A DNA stretch of 64,000 nucleotides from Dictyobacter vulcani (GCF_008974265.1 NZ_BKZW01000006.1:19111-83110), one strand, 5' to 3'. Shown: positions 47,707 through 57,713, counted from the stretch's first letter. Translations and numbers: made by a program. Notes: generated by a model from the sequence alone, not told the origin.

Positions 47707-49128
47707 ATGCAGCGTTTACTTGAACTCACTTGTGCGATAAAAAATCAGCAAACAGTATTAGATCCTACAATCGTAAAACCGTGGCTTATAGATTTAGTAG
47801 CTCAGGGTTACCGACTGGTTGCAGCAACTGAAACGATCGATAGCTTTAACGCCTGGTGGCATATTCATCGGCCTGATCGGCCTGCCCGTCGTCTGACACC
47901 TGCACAAGAAAAACTATTACCTGGTATGGGTCATGCAGGTATCACAGAACAATTACAGGCTGATATAAATGCTTTTTTTCTGAAAAAAAGTGGCCAACTC
48001 AAATTATGCGCTTATCATACCGAAAATACCCTGGAGTTCACTCTCCGCTTGTCTCTTGCTCCATTATGCACTCTAGCAATTGAGGTGGAACGAGAATACC
48101 TGGCAGGTACTTACGATGGCAATGGTATTCAAGCCTATAAACAATGGTTGGCGGCAATCAAGCTTACATACAACCATCTCCACCCTTTTTATGCCTCCAT
48201 TTACGATACACTTTTCGCACATGAACCTTCAACTAAATGGGTAGATGCTTTTCAGGGGTATATTCATAATCTTTCTCTCGTCAACATTTTTGGACCAGAT
48301 CTGGTTCGACGCTTTGGACGTGAACGATTACTTACTACGCCTGCATGGCGGTGCGAAAAACTCGATGATGGAGGTATATTACTGCTGCCTGAACCTTATT
48401 GGTATGGCTATATACCTGCATGGAAACAAGCATCGGAGCATCTTGGAGTATCAACAGCTCACTATCGCTATGTAGCCCATGTAGCTTCTTTACTCCAACA
48501 ATACAATCTGCTCTCGAATCTTACAGTTGCTCAATTAGCAGAGGCTACCGCCCAGTCATGTGTGTTTGAAATGCTTAAGGTCTTACTTCCTGATCATTTT
48601 GTGCCTATCAATAATAGCTGGAAAACTGAAAAAGAACTCAGTACCATCATTCAACGCTATGCAGATCTCACGCAAGGAGAGTGGCAGCCCAGACAGATAA
48701 AGTCTATCTTTGAAAAATTTCAGACCATCACTGAATTTAATTTTCAGGGTCAACGTATTATCTGGAACTATAACCAGATTCATGACAGGCAAGCGATCGA
48801 CGTTTGCGAATTCATTAATGAGTTTGCTCAGCAACATCTCCAGGGATGCTTTTTGAATATCCATACCCATGTACTCTACTTACCAAAGGGCGTAGCAACT
48901 GCCTTACACGAGCTCTTTTTTCATCTTAAAAGTGGCTGGCCAAACCAGGAAGAACTTGGTTACTTGTTCCCTCAAATATCACCAGAAGACTGGGAATTCG
49001 TTTTAGCAGGACCAAACAAATTAATGGAATTTAGTGATAATTATTCATCAGCATCCTGCTGCGATGCCCAACGCATTGAACAGTGCAAATTAGTGCGTTA
49101 TGGCTTAACATTATCCGCTAACTGGTAA
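47707..49128 (+). CDS. Protein of unknown function, 473 aa
   Basis: The open frame is long and uninterrupted and uses codons like its neighbours, so it is a real gene; the ribosome site is weak. I recognise no family. It is a soluble, aromatic-rich protein: SFNAWWHIHRPDRPARRLTP, YKQWLAAIKLTYNHLHPFYAS, GGILLLPEPYWYGYIPAWKQA, FVPINNSWKTEKELSTI, and a C-terminal stretch GYLFPQISPEDWEFVLAGPNK. The C-terminus resembles immunity-type or SMI1-like globular domains only loosely. It lies 106 bp after xylB and could be cotranscribed. Confidence 0.65.
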   Translation: MQRLLELTCAIKNQQTVLDPTIVKPWLIDLVAQGYRLVAATETIDSFNAWWHIHRPDRPARRLTPAQEKLLPGMGHAGITEQLQADINAFFLKKSGQLKLCAYHTENTLEFTLRLSLAPLCTLAIEVEREYLAGTYDGNGIQAYKQWLAAIKLTYNHLHPFYASIYDTLFAHEPSTKWVDAFQGYIHNLSLVNIFGPDLVRRFGRERLLTTPAWRCEKLDDGGILLLPEPYWYGYIPAWKQASEHLGVSTAHYRYVAHVASLLQQYNLLSNLTVAQLAEATAQSCVFEMLKVLLPDHFVPINNSWKTEKELSTIIQRYADLTQGEWQPRQIKSIFEKFQTITEFNFQGQRIIWNYNQIHDRQAIDVCEFINEFAQQHLQGCFLNIHTHVLYLPKGVATALHELFFHLKSGWPNQEELGYLFPQISPEDWEFVLAGPNKLMEFSDNYSSASCCDAQRIEQCKLVRYGLTLSANW

Positions 49129-49285
49129 TAAAACAGTTCGGCATTGACCCGAAGTACAACTGAATTCCAATAGAACATAACAACGCTTCCCTATGAAGGG
49201 TTCCACTTGTTCTCTACACTTGAACCTGCTATAGTACAGGTCGTAAAAAACATTCAGAGCGATAGTAGTTAGAGAAAGTTGTAGC

Positions 49286-51562
49286 ATGACCTCTCAGGGA
49301 ACAAGACCAAAGACAAAAACTCGAACCAGTACCGTTTCTTCGTTTAGCGCCAATCCCCAACAGGCTGCCGCGATCGCCCATACCAATGGGCCCGCGGCAT
49401 TTATCGCGGCAGCGGGTACTGGAAAAACATCGATTCTTGTACAGCGTCTGGTTCGGCTTGTGGCAGATGAGGGGATCGCACCAGAGTCTATTCTCTGTGT
49501 CACATTTACCCGAGCCGCCGCTGATGAAATGGAAAAACGTGCCTCAAAAGCATTGCGGGCCCGTGGTATGACCTTAACAGAAATCAAACCCCTGCGGGTG
49601 GTGACATTCCATGGTCTCGGTCATCAGATGTTACGCGAGAAATTAGAGCTCACTCCTCAACAATTAAATCAGAAATTGATCAGTGGCGATCCTCGGCAAT
49701 GGCTGGCGGAGGATATCATTCGTCCCTGGCGCAGCAATCGCACGCGCGGCATGAACTGGAACGTTGAGATCACTGATGCCCTGGCCGCTGTAGATCGTGC
49801 CAAGGATGCCATGATCCAACCAGAAGAGTCCAGTGCCTTCTTTAGCAGTGATATGAGTATAGAGATAGAGCTTGCAGCACGCTATCAAGAGTTTTTTATC
49901 AACTATGAGCAAACAAAAAAAAAGGAAAAACTCTACGATCTATCCGATCTGATTTATATTCCACTTAATCTGTTAGAGACCAGCCCCAAATATCGCAAAT
50001 CCTGGCAGGGTCGCTATCAGTATCTTCAGGTCGATGAAACACAGGACACTAATCCATCACAATATAAATTAATCCAATATCTGGCTGCCCCAAAGCAAAA
50101 TGTGGTGGTGGTTGGTGATCCTGACCAGGCTATTTATCAATTCCGTGGTGCCAGCCCAGAAGCATCCATCCTGTCGTTTAAGACAATGTATCCTAAAGGA
50201 CAGATCTACCGCATCGAACATAATTATCGTTCGACACCTCAGATCCTTGAGGCGGCCAATAAATTGATTAGCCATAACGATATTACGCCTGGTTTTGAAA
50301 AGATGTTGCGCTCAACCCAACCAGATGGTGCGCCAGTCTGGGTTACTGCCTATGAAGATCAAGAGATGGAAGCCGAGGGTATAGCCGAACGTATTGATCG
50401 TTTGCAACGCACCTGGAAAGAGCATCAAGAATCTCTTTCGTATAAAGATATTTTTGTGCTCTCACGGACCAATCATCATCTCGCCTCATTAGAGATCGCT
50501 CTGGCTCGTAAGCGTATCCCTTATCGGGCCGCCGGTGGCTCATCGTTCTTTAAACGTAAAACGACGCGAGACGTTCTGGCGTATCTCTCATTAATGGATG
50601 GGATACGCATTCAGGATGATTTTCTGGCTTCACGCAATGGTCCTGAACCCAAAAAATGGGATGATGTCTTTACTCCTGTGCACTGTGGCGAACAAAATAC
50701 CGCGTTTCGGGTCGTTGCCAATATTCCATCACGCGAATTTTTTACTAGCACCGGTAAGACGTCACATCGCTTTAATGCGGCTTTCTATGGTACTTTAGCT
50801 GCTCATGCCAGTGGTAGACCACTCCTACAGTATTGTGAAGAGCATCCCTACACAATTGCGAAGGAACATCAACTGGGTGTTAAAGATCTTGTCGCCTTAA
50901 TTAAGCGGATGTGGTCAAAATCCAAGAACAATCCTGCCGAGGCAATTAAGCAGCTTCGACAAATGGCCTATGATGTTCATTTGCGCCATTATGATAGCAA
51001 ACATAAGGATAACACCGAGGAAGAGGCGGAGGCTCCAACCCATCATGAGGAGGTCAAACTGGAGGCCCGCTATGATGAACTGGAAGAGTTAATCCAAATA
51101 GCTCAAAAACATCATACGATCCGCCATTTTCTACAGGCAATGACGAAACTAAAAGAGCAGGCGGAGGATAATAACAAGAACAAACGTGATTGTGTGATCT
51201 TGATGACTATCCATAAATCTAAAGGACTGGAAAGCCCGGTTGTCTTTGTGATGGGAATGACTGAGGGTATTTTCCCACATCGTCGATCGTCCACGATGAT
51301 CGCAGATGATGGTCCAATCGCCCTCACAGGCATGGCTGAAGAGCGCCGTCTGGCCTATGTGGCCTTTACCCGTGCGCAAAAACAACTTTTCCTCAGTTCT
51401 CTACTTCGTTATCGTGGCAGCGATGCTATTCCTTCTCGTTTTATTGATGAGGCAGAGCTTACTCCAACAAATGAAGATGGCGAGCTTAATCCCTATCTAT
51501 TCAAACATGATGGCTCTGCTCGCAAGCTTAGCCCTCTGGTTGAAACGCCAACGCTCTTCTAG
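49286..51562 (+). CDS. UvrD/PcrA-type superfamily 1 DNA helicase
   Basis: The 758-aa protein has the SF1A helicase motifs in order: NPQQAAAIAHTNGP (Q motif), AAAGTGKTSILVQR (Walker A), VTFTRAAADEM (motif Ia), QVDETQDTNPSQY (Walker B, motif II), VVGDPDQAIYQFRGA (motif III), NYRSTPQILEA (motif IV), VILMTIHKSKGLESPVVFV (motif V) and RLAYVAFTRAQKQLFL (motif VI). It unwinds DNA 3' to 5' in repair and plasmid replication contexts. It is longer in the 2B region than UvrD of E. coli is elsewhere, and it carries an acidic-charged insertion near residues 570-600 (EEEAEAPTHHEEVKLE). The gene stands alone and ends in a strong hairpin. Confidence 0.9.
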   Translation: MTSQGTRPKTKTRTSTVSSFSANPQQAAAIAHTNGPAAFIAAAGTGKTSILVQRLVRLVADEGIAPESILCVTFTRAAADEMEKRASKALRARGMTLTEIKPLRVVTFHGLGHQMLREKLELTPQQLNQKLISGDPRQWLAEDIIRPWRSNRTRGMNWNVEITDALAAVDRAKDAMIQPEESSAFFSSDMSIEIELAARYQEFFINYEQTKKKEKLYDLSDLIYIPLNLLETSPKYRKSWQGRYQYLQVDETQDTNPSQYKLIQYLAAPKQNVVVVGDPDQAIYQFRGASPEASILSFKTMYPKGQIYRIEHNYRSTPQILEAANKLISHNDITPGFEKMLRSTQPDGAPVWVTAYEDQEMEAEGIAERIDRLQRTWKEHQESLSYKDIFVLSRTNHHLASLEIALARKRIPYRAAGGSSFFKRKTTRDVLAYLSLMDGIRIQDDFLASRNGPEPKKWDDVFTPVHCGEQNTAFRVVANIPSREFFTSTGKTSHRFNAAFYGTLAAHASGRPLLQYCEEHPYTIAKEHQLGVKDLVALIKRMWSKSKNNPAEAIKQLRQMAYDVHLRHYDSKHKDNTEEEAEAPTHHEEVKLEARYDELEELIQIAQKHHTIRHFLQAMTKLKEQAEDNNKNKRDCVILMTIHKSKGLESPVVFVMGMTEGIFPHRRSSTMIADDGPIALTGMAEERRLAYVAFTRAQKQLFLSSLLRYRGSDAIPSRFIDEAELTPTNEDGELNPYLFKHDGSARKLSPLVETPTLF

Positions 51563-51577
51563 AAAACTTCAAATACT

Positions 51578-51625
51578 ATATTGCTTGTTTCCTTTTAGCG
51601 ATTGCTAAAAGGAAACAAGCAATAT
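51578..51625. terminator. Perfect 22-bp hairpin after the helicase gene
   Basis: Perfect 22-bp inverted repeat (51578-51599 and 51604-51625) with a 4-nt loop, starting 16 bp after the helicase stop. Its inner arms contain CCTTTT/AAAAGG, so it works as a terminator in either direction. Confidence 0.75.
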
Positions 51626-52582
51626 TCATGTCCTTCTTTTTTTACCAGTATCCCCTCACGCTATTCCATGAGTTATCCCGAATTTTGAGAACGGACGTTC
51701 AACCCTTGATGGAAGGCTGTTGAGGGTTGAACATTCCAGGCAAATAAAAATACAGGTCGGATCTCTTGAAAGAAGCGGCTTAAAGCCCATCTGAGACGAT
51801 AGATGGGAACTTTCGCTTCTTTCTGCTTTTTCCCTGTTCGATGACAATACTCACGGAAAATCCATGTAATGATATCTCTGTAATCATCATCTAAAAGATG
51901 CAAAAGCAATGAATGGACGAGCGATATGATATGAAAAAACTTGTTACGCTTCTCCTTCTTCCAGATGCGAATCGTTTCAATCGCCAATTCACTCTTTTCA
52001 TAGCGAAACACGGTTTCTACTTGCCATCTTCTGCAGTAGGCTTTGTAGATCTTCCATGCTTGCTCTTCCGTCTCAATACATCGATTCGTCACTAAATACC
52101 ATGGTTCTCCTCCTCTTCTTACAATCACAACCCATAATGTTTCTGAATAGGATGCATGTCGTACCTGCATCCAGGTAATCCCTGTCTTGCGATTCTCATG
52201 CTTTACTGCATCCCAAATCATACGATGATCTCTTGATCTTTTCTTCTTTCCTAATTGACCTAATGAGTTCTCTTCCCCATTTTCATCAAAAAAATGATGC
52301 CCTTTCTTCCATCGAATCACGAAATCAACGTGCCGCCTCCACATCATCTCTAACCATGGACCACCAGCGTATCCCCGATCAAACACGTGCAATACATTTC
52401 TTCCCCACTCCCTCGCTACTTTCGCTAACATTTTTTCCTCTTCCTCTTTGGTCGTTTGAGCATCTGGACCTCTTCTACTCCAAAAGTCCATCATTGTCAA
52501 GGCCGATGCATTTGCGAGCCGGTCGAAAATTGGTCCCCTCTCATAAAATGACTTCCTGAAAATATTCTGCCACAAACGCCGA

Positions 52583-53368
52583 CTAACGAACGCCAGTTGA
52601 CGGTGCGCCGATGGGTGTGCGAGCCGGTTGGGTTGAGATATCCACACGATCGCCCTGTCGATCTTTCATGCGATAGCTACGCCCATTGATTGCAATGACC
52701 TCTGCATGGTGCAAGAGTCGGTCGAGAAGGGCTGTGGCCAGGACCTCATCTCCCAGTAGGTTTCCCCATTGAGCAAAACTGGTATTGGATGTGAGAATGA
52801 TCGAACCATGCTCATAGCGAGCCGTCACGAGTTCGAAGAAGTAGTGAGCTTGCTCCTGAGATAACGTGGTGTAGCCCACTTCGTCGATCACCAGCAAACT
52901 AGGAGCGATGTATCGTCGCAAGCGTTGTCGCATCAGCCCTGGATGTGATGCGCTTTCGAGCGCTTGTGCCAGTTCTGCCAACGTGGTGAAGAGCACAGAA
53001 TGCCCTTGCGTGAGTGCTTGGTTCGCCAATGTCAAGCTCAGATGTGTTTTGCCGGTTCCTGGAGGGCCCAAAAAAATCACATTGGTGCCTGTTCTGACAA
53101 AGGAAAGATCTGCTAGTTCTCGCAGGTGCCTCTCTGAAAGGGTTGGCTGAAAGGAAAAATCGAACCCATCGATTGTCTTCTTTCCGGGAATACGCGCTGC
53201 TTTGAGGCGCCGAGCCATCGCCTTGCGTTCGCGTCCATCCAATTCAGCTGTCAGAGCACGTTCAAGGAACGTCTCATAGGTCCATTGTTCGCGACGAGCA
53301 TGCTCCAAAAGCTTGGGCAGGACCATCTCCAATTGGGTCAAGTTGAGTTGTTTGTAGGCTCCGCTCAT
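52583..53368 (-). CDS. istB: IS21 helper ATPase IstB
   Basis: ATG 53368 overlaps the istA stop (ATGA) and follows AAGGAGG. The 261-aa AAA+ ATPase has KTIDGFDFSFQP, Walker A FLGPPGTGKTHL, Walker B LLVIDEVGYTTL and sensor ILTSNTSFAQW. IstB regulates target choice and activates the IstA transposase. The last few codons and the stop lie outside the element (the left end is at 52598), so in this copy the C-terminus is completed by host DNA of the IS4-like gene. Confidence 0.92.
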   Translation of the reverse strand: MSGAYKQLNLTQLEMVLPKLLEHARREQWTYETFLERALTAELDGRERKAMARRLKAARIPGKKTIDGFDFSFQPTLSERHLRELADLSFVRTGTNVIFLGPPGTGKTHLSLTLANQALTQGHSVLFTTLAELAQALESASHPGLMRQRLRRYIAPSLLVIDEVGYTTLSQEQAHYFFELVTARYEHGSIILTSNTSFAQWGNLLGDEVLATALLDRLLHHAEVIAINGRSYRMKDRQGDRVDISTQPARTPIGAPSTGVR

Positions 53369-54720
53369 GCTGACACCTCCTTGACTGCTTCGACCCCACA
53401 ATACTGATCATACTCTTGTAAGGAACGATGCTCCACCTCAGGAGCCGGTTGCAGGTGGCCAACGGGGACCGGGACGCGACGCGTTTCTGAGACGGATGCC
53501 ACTGTGCTCCACTGTTCGGCATGGGGAACGCTGTCTTGAGAACGAGGTCGCTTGGCGATTTCAAACACCTGAATGCCCGCCGACCAGAATGACACCACCC
53601 CTTTGCGCTCACGTACCTGCACGAATCTGCCTGCTAGTTCGAGCGCACCTGGCAATCCATAGAGGACACCATCGTAAGAGACATACCCATCCCAGGTGAC
53701 TTTACGTTCTTCGGTAGCAAAGCGTTCCCAGGCAAAGGCCTCTGGTAAGGATCGAAGCTGCTCTTGAGCGAGTCGATCAATCGGACGAGCGTGGGTAGTT
53801 CGATGAACGCGAGCGTTAATGCGCTCACACCATCGATAGGCTTGACGGTTGAGATCATCGAGATCTGTAAAGGCCACTCCTGCCCAGAAACTTTTTTTGA
53901 CATGGCTGACTGTGCGTTCAACTTTGCCTTTGGTCTGTGGAGTGTACGCTTTACAGACACGTGCTGCAACGGCGATAGAAACCATGAAATCGGCAAAACG
54001 AGGGTTCCAACGTGGTTTGTTGTCTTCCATTTCTAACAGCACGCTCTTCATGCGATCGGTGAGTGCGGTCTTGGTTAAGCCACCAAAGTACTCAAACGCT
54101 TCCATTAAGCAACGGATGAGGGTTGGTGTGTCACACCGTTTGACAAAGGTCACAAAGCGCATGCGGGAATAACCTAAGATAGCCACAAATCCATAGAATT
54201 TATGTGAAATGCCATCGTGTTCATAGACAAACTCGCCCCAATCAAATTGGACTTGTTCTCCCGGTTTTGTTTCATAGCGCTGCACGGGAGCATGGCCCGC
54301 GATCGCTGGTCGCAGTGGATGAACATATGCTTTGAGAATGCTGATGCCTCCTGTGTATCCTACTTTCTGCAAACGTTCAAAGAGAACCTCGCAATTGGTG
54401 CAATGGTCTTCCATGACCCATCGTTTGATCTGCTCATGAAAAGGATCAAGTTTTGAAGGTTGTTTGGAGCGCGGTTTCCGGATAACTGCCTCTGGATGTT
54501 TGAGATATTTGCGCGTGGTTGTCCGCGAAATGCCCAGCTGCTGAGCAATTTCCTGGATGGACTTCCCTTGTGCGTGCAAATCATGTATGGTATTCACTGT
54601 CTGACTCCTAAGCATGGCTGTTCTCCTGGGGATTTGATTTTGTTATCCTCCAGCTTACAGCCTTCTTGGGGGTTGGTCAATTTAACTCCGGCTCAGTATA
54701 CCATCGGCGCTAATATCATT
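52598..54720 (-). mobile_element. IS21-like insertion sequence with 6-bp target duplication
   Basis: The 2123-bp element carries istA and istB and is flanked by direct repeat GCCAGT (52592-52597 and 54721-54726). Its ends share the inverted core GCGCCGATGG (52605-52614 and 54701-54710) and begin TGA-like/AATGA-like outside it. Excision restores the IS4-like transposase frame exactly. Confidence 0.9.
53365..54615 (-). CDS. istA: IS21 transposase IstA
   Basis: The 416-aa transposase starts at 54615. The N-terminal helix-turn-helix is GKSIQEIAQQLGISRTTTRK. The DDE core has VQFDWGEFVYEHDG with the first Asp (preceded by PGEQ), YFGGLTKTALTDRMKSV with the second Asp, and CKAYTPQTKGKVERTVSH with the catalytic Glu in the KGKVER motif. 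The C-terminal Mu-type beta-barrel segment is VTWDGYVSYDGVLYGLPG. The gene is intact and translationally coupled to istB, so the element is probably still mobile. Confidence 0.93.
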   Translation of the reverse strand: MLRSQTVNTIHDLHAQGKSIQEIAQQLGISRTTTRKYLKHPEAVIRKPRSKQPSKLDPFHEQIKRWVMEDHCTNCEVLFERLQKVGYTGGISILKAYVHPLRPAIAGHAPVQRYETKPGEQVQFDWGEFVYEHDGISHKFYGFVAILGYSRMRFVTFVKRCDTPTLIRCLMEAFEYFGGLTKTALTDRMKSVLLEMEDNKPRWNPRFADFMVSIAVAARVCKAYTPQTKGKVERTVSHVKKSFWAGVAFTDLDDLNRQAYRWCERINARVHRTTHARPIDRLAQEQLRSLPEAFAWERFATEERKVTWDGYVSYDGVLYGLPGALELAGRFVQVRERKGVVSFWSAGIQVFEIAKRPRSQDSVPHAEQWSTVASVSETRRVPVPVGHLQPAPEVEHRSLQEYDQYCGVEAVKEVSA

Positions 54721-55431
54721 GCCAGTGATGGCTTCCCTTTCTCTCCTACAACCACACACGCTGTCCACTCGTATCCTTGCACAATGATCGGTTTTCCTCC
54801 TGGCTGATTAAATATTCCCTTCCGTGATTTTTTTCGCCTTGCTGCTTTACTTGACCGAACTGCACACAAATCTTCTGCTTTTTGGCTCTCTGGCTTTTCT
54901 ATCTCACTTCCGTCCCAAACGACGAGAATCTCCTCTCCCTCTCTCTTTAACTCTTCATATCGCTCTTGGGCCTGATTCCATTGGAAGATCCTGATCAGCT
55001 CTTCACTCCATTTTTCCGATGTGAGCAGGCGATGAATCCTCTTTTCTCCTGCTGTCGCTTGTCTCCCGCTGAGCATGGTTGACCCTAATTCGCTGACCAT
55101 CAATCCTGTTGACTGATTTCTAGCTTCGATAATGGTTCGGATCAGCTGGAAGAATGTCCGCACTAGCCGCTTATCCACATACGCGTCTAGCGGCCTGGCA
55201 AGCGGCTCCAGATATTCTTCCATCAAGCTGGTAACTCGCTGCAATTTTTCCTGCGCCTCTTGCCGCTTTGTTCCTGCTATGGCATACTTGAGTGACATCG
55301 ATGTTCAAAGACCTCCTGCTTGCGTTTTTTTTTTGGTAGTGCAAGTATAATTCAGGAGGTCTTTGTTTTCTTCTTTTCACCCCTTTTTTCTTACTCGAAC
55401 ACATGTTCTCAAAATTCGGGATAACTCATGT

Positions 55432-55767
55432 AAAAGATACACGCACAGAAAATTTTCATGGATAAATTTTCTATTGATGACTAACTTCATCAAGAAAATC
55501 AACAAATTACATTGACTTCTGCTTTAAACTTATGTAAGATCTAAACAATATCGTAACGACAGTTTCATATTCACCATATTTTTGGGAACAAGCGACTTAA
55601 AAACGTAACAGAATTTACATTTTTGTTGGAGCAGAATTGTAATAATACTGACTGGTGTATCCTGGTGTTTATGGTTTTTCTTTCAGAAACAAAAACGGCT
55701 TTTACCAGGGTACTTACTGCGTACTCATATGCATACCCTACATTAAGGATGAAGGAGTAGTATTTCT
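55432..55767. other. Intergenic region, no gene seen
   Basis: 335 bp between the IS4-like right end and the sulfonate-type transporter. It holds the transporter promoter and the AAGGAG ribosome site. No other feature recognised. Confidence 0.4.
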
Positions 55768-56856
55768 ATGAAGGCATCATCCCATCACTTATCACGCACC
55801 ATGGCTATTCTCGTATTTTTTTCGCTGCTTATCACAGCCTGCGGCAATGACAGCAATGCTAACAATAGCACGAATAGTACTTCAGGTAACAAATCCAGCA
55901 GCCCTGTCACAGTCCATCTTGGCTATTTTCCAAATATTACTCACGCGGTGGCCCTGGTTGGTGTTGCTCGCGGCACTTTTGCTCAGGCTCTAGGGAACGA
56001 TACGTTGGATGCATCCAAAACCTTTAATGCTGGTCCAGCGCTGATGGAGGCTCTGAGTGCTGGTGATATCGATATTGGCTATGTAGGACCAAATCCTGCC
56101 ATCAACACATATGTCAAAAGTCATGGGGATGCCTTACGTATCATTGCTGGTGCCTCTAGCGGTGGTGCCTCTTTTATAGTGAGACCGGGAGCCAATATTA
56201 AGACTGCCAGCGATCTGAAAGGCAAAAAACTGGCCACACCGCAAAAAGGAGGGACACAGGATATTGCTTTGCGCCACTATCTCCAGGCAAACAATCTAAA
56301 AACCAGCGAACAGGGTGGTGACGTGCAAATTTTGCCAACAGATAATGCCAATATCTTAAATGAGTTCAAACAAGGGCAGATTGATGGAGCCTGGGTACCC
56401 GAACCCTGGGCATCTCGCCTGGTTAACGAAGCTCAGGGAACAATATTCCTGGATGAACGCACGATCTGGCCCGACAACAAATTTATCACTACTGTCGTAG
56501 TAGCACGTAAAGATTTTCTGGATCAGCATCCAGATGTAGTGCAGAAATTCCTTCAAGCTCATGTTGAAACAGTGCAATATATCAATCAAAATCTGCCAGA
56601 TGCAGAGAAAGTCGCCAACACACAATTAAAGAAGCTCACTGGCAAGGCACTTTCCAGCAAGGCTATTGACGGTTCATTCAAACGGCTCGACATTACCTAT
56701 GATCCATTGGCTACAACGCTATTCAAATCAGCAGACAATGCCTATGCGCTTGGTTTTCTGGGTCATAGCAAACCAGATCTTTCCAACATCTTCTCGCTAG
56801 ATATCTTGAATAATGTACTCAGCAGTAAGGGGCTACAAAAAGTTGCAGCCTCTTAA
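55768..56856 (+). CDS. ABC transporter substrate-binding lipoprotein, SsuA/TauA/NrtA-like
   Basis: ATG 55768 follows AAGGAG. The 362-aa protein has a lipoprotein signal with lipobox LLITAC-GND at residue 28 and a Ser/Asn-rich linker. The mature part has a type II binding fold: VTVHLGYFPNITHAVALVG, GPALMEALSAGDIDIGYVGPNPAI, IVRPGANIKTASDLKGKKL, TPQKGGTQDIALRHYL, IDGAWVPEPWASRLV and FLQAHVETVQYINQ. This is the aliphatic sulfonate, taurine or nitrate family (SsuA-like NMT1 group). The ATPase follows 12 bp later. The gene probably imports an organosulfur or related small acid for sulfur or nitrogen supply. Confidence 0.88.
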   Translation: MKASSHHLSRTMAILVFFSLLITACGNDSNANNSTNSTSGNKSSSPVTVHLGYFPNITHAVALVGVARGTFAQALGNDTLDASKTFNAGPALMEALSAGDIDIGYVGPNPAINTYVKSHGDALRIIAGASSGGASFIVRPGANIKTASDLKGKKLATPQKGGTQDIALRHYLQANNLKTSEQGGDVQILPTDNANILNEFKQGQIDGAWVPEPWASRLVNEAQGTIFLDERTIWPDNKFITTVVVARKDFLDQHPDVVQKFLQAHVETVQYINQNLPDAEKVANTQLKKLTGKALSSKAIDGSFKRLDITYDPLATTLFKSADNAYALGFLGHSKPDLSNIFSLDILNNVLSSKGLQKVAAS

Positions 56857-56868
56857 GGGGGAACCGAA

Positions 56869-57651
56869 ATGATCCAATCAATAGGGAATAAGAGCCGTTC
56901 TATTGAAGTAGCGGGTGGGGACAATATATCCCCATCCGCTGGCGGTAACTCCTTGCGGATAGAAGGGATCAGCAAAACATTCGTGGGTGGCGAACGTGTC
57001 GTAGAAGCGTTGCGCCCTGTCGATCTTTCCATATCGGCAGGCGAATTTGTGTGCTTTTTAGGACCAAGCGGTTGTGGAAAATCAACGCTATTAAACATTA
57101 TTGCTGGACTTGAAGCAGCCTCTAGCGGCAACATTATCGTCAATGATAAACCTGTTCGAGGAACAGGGACCGATCGCGTTTTACTTTTTCAGGAAGCAGC
57201 GCTCTTCCCATGGCTGAATATACAGAAAAATGTTGAGTTTGGGCTACGGCAAGCTCATGTACCTGGCAAAAAACGAGCCGAGATAGCTCGACACTACCTT
57301 GATATGGTGAATCTCAGCGGTTTTGAAAACAGTTACCCACATCAACTTTCGGGAGGAATGCGCCAGCGTGCTGCAATTGCCCGCGCACTTGCTATTGATC
57401 CTGATATCCTGTTAATGGATGAGCCCTTTGGCGCTCTGGACGCCTTCACACGAGACAAACTTCAGGCGCAGGTCGAAACGATCTGGTCTGCAACCCACAA
57501 AACTATCCTTTTCGTCACCCACAACGTCAGGGAAGCGGTCGCGCTAGGAGATCGTGTTATAGTCTTTGCCCCTCGTCCTGGACGCATTATCCGTGACTTT
57601 CACATTGATCTACCACGTCCACGCAGCCTGGAAGATCATCACCTTGGATAA
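56869..57651 (+). CDS. ABC transporter ATP-binding protein, SsuB/TauB-like
   Basis: ATG 56869 follows GGGGGAA. The 260-aa protein has Walker A LGPSGCGKSTLLNI, Q-loop LLFQEAALFPWLN, signature QLSGGMRQRAAIARAL, Walker B ILLMDEPFGALDA and switch FVTHNVREAVALG. It is typical of the nitrate/sulfonate/taurine ATPase family. The frame stops at 57651 after EDHHLG, but one base removed near 57,645 extends it through DKSAEILQTLRSEMEQQ to a stop at 57733 (288 codons). That would overlap the permease start, so the shortened C-terminus may be a sequence error. Confidence 0.87.
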   Translation: MIQSIGNKSRSIEVAGGDNISPSAGGNSLRIEGISKTFVGGERVVEALRPVDLSISAGEFVCFLGPSGCGKSTLLNIIAGLEAASSGNIIVNDKPVRGTGTDRVLLFQEAALFPWLNIQKNVEFGLRQAHVPGKKRAEIARHYLDMVNLSGFENSYPHQLSGGMRQRAAIARALAIDPDILLMDEPFGALDAFTRDKLQAQVETIWSATHKTILFVTHNVREAVALGDRVIVFAPRPGRIIRDFHIDLPRPRSLEDHHLG

Positions 57652-57713
57652 ATCCGCCGAAATTTTGCAAACTCTGCGTAGTGAAATGGAACAGCAAGAA
57701 CAGGAGAGAGAGA

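Larger units (their letters stand above)
51673..55298 (-). pseudogene. IS4-like transposase interrupted by IS21-like insertion
   Basis: The N-terminal 190 residues (55298 to 54721) include FFQLIRTIIEARNQSTGLM, LVVWDGSEIEKPES with the first catalytic Asp, and GKPIIVQGYEWTACVVV. The C-terminal 305 residues resume at 52591 with RRLWQNIFRKSFYERGPI, VLHVFDRGYAGGPWLEMM (second Asp), WYLVTNRCIETEEQAWKIY and YCRRWQVETVFRYEKSELAIE, the Y-x2-R-x3-E-x6-K signature of IS4. Joining across the 6-bp duplication reads KPSLAFVSRRLW, for 499 codons in total. The gene would be complete without the insertion, so this copy lost function only when the IS21-like element arrived. Confidence 0.9.
51667..55431 (-). 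mobile_element. IS4-like insertion sequence, itself interrupted by an IS21-like element
   Basis: Identical 26-bp terminal inverted repeats lie at 51667-51692 and 55406-55431, starting CATGAGTTATCCCG. Removing the inner element leaves 1636 bp with one transposase frame. I see no matching target duplication at the outer ends, which suggests older age or recombination between copies. Confidence 0.88.
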
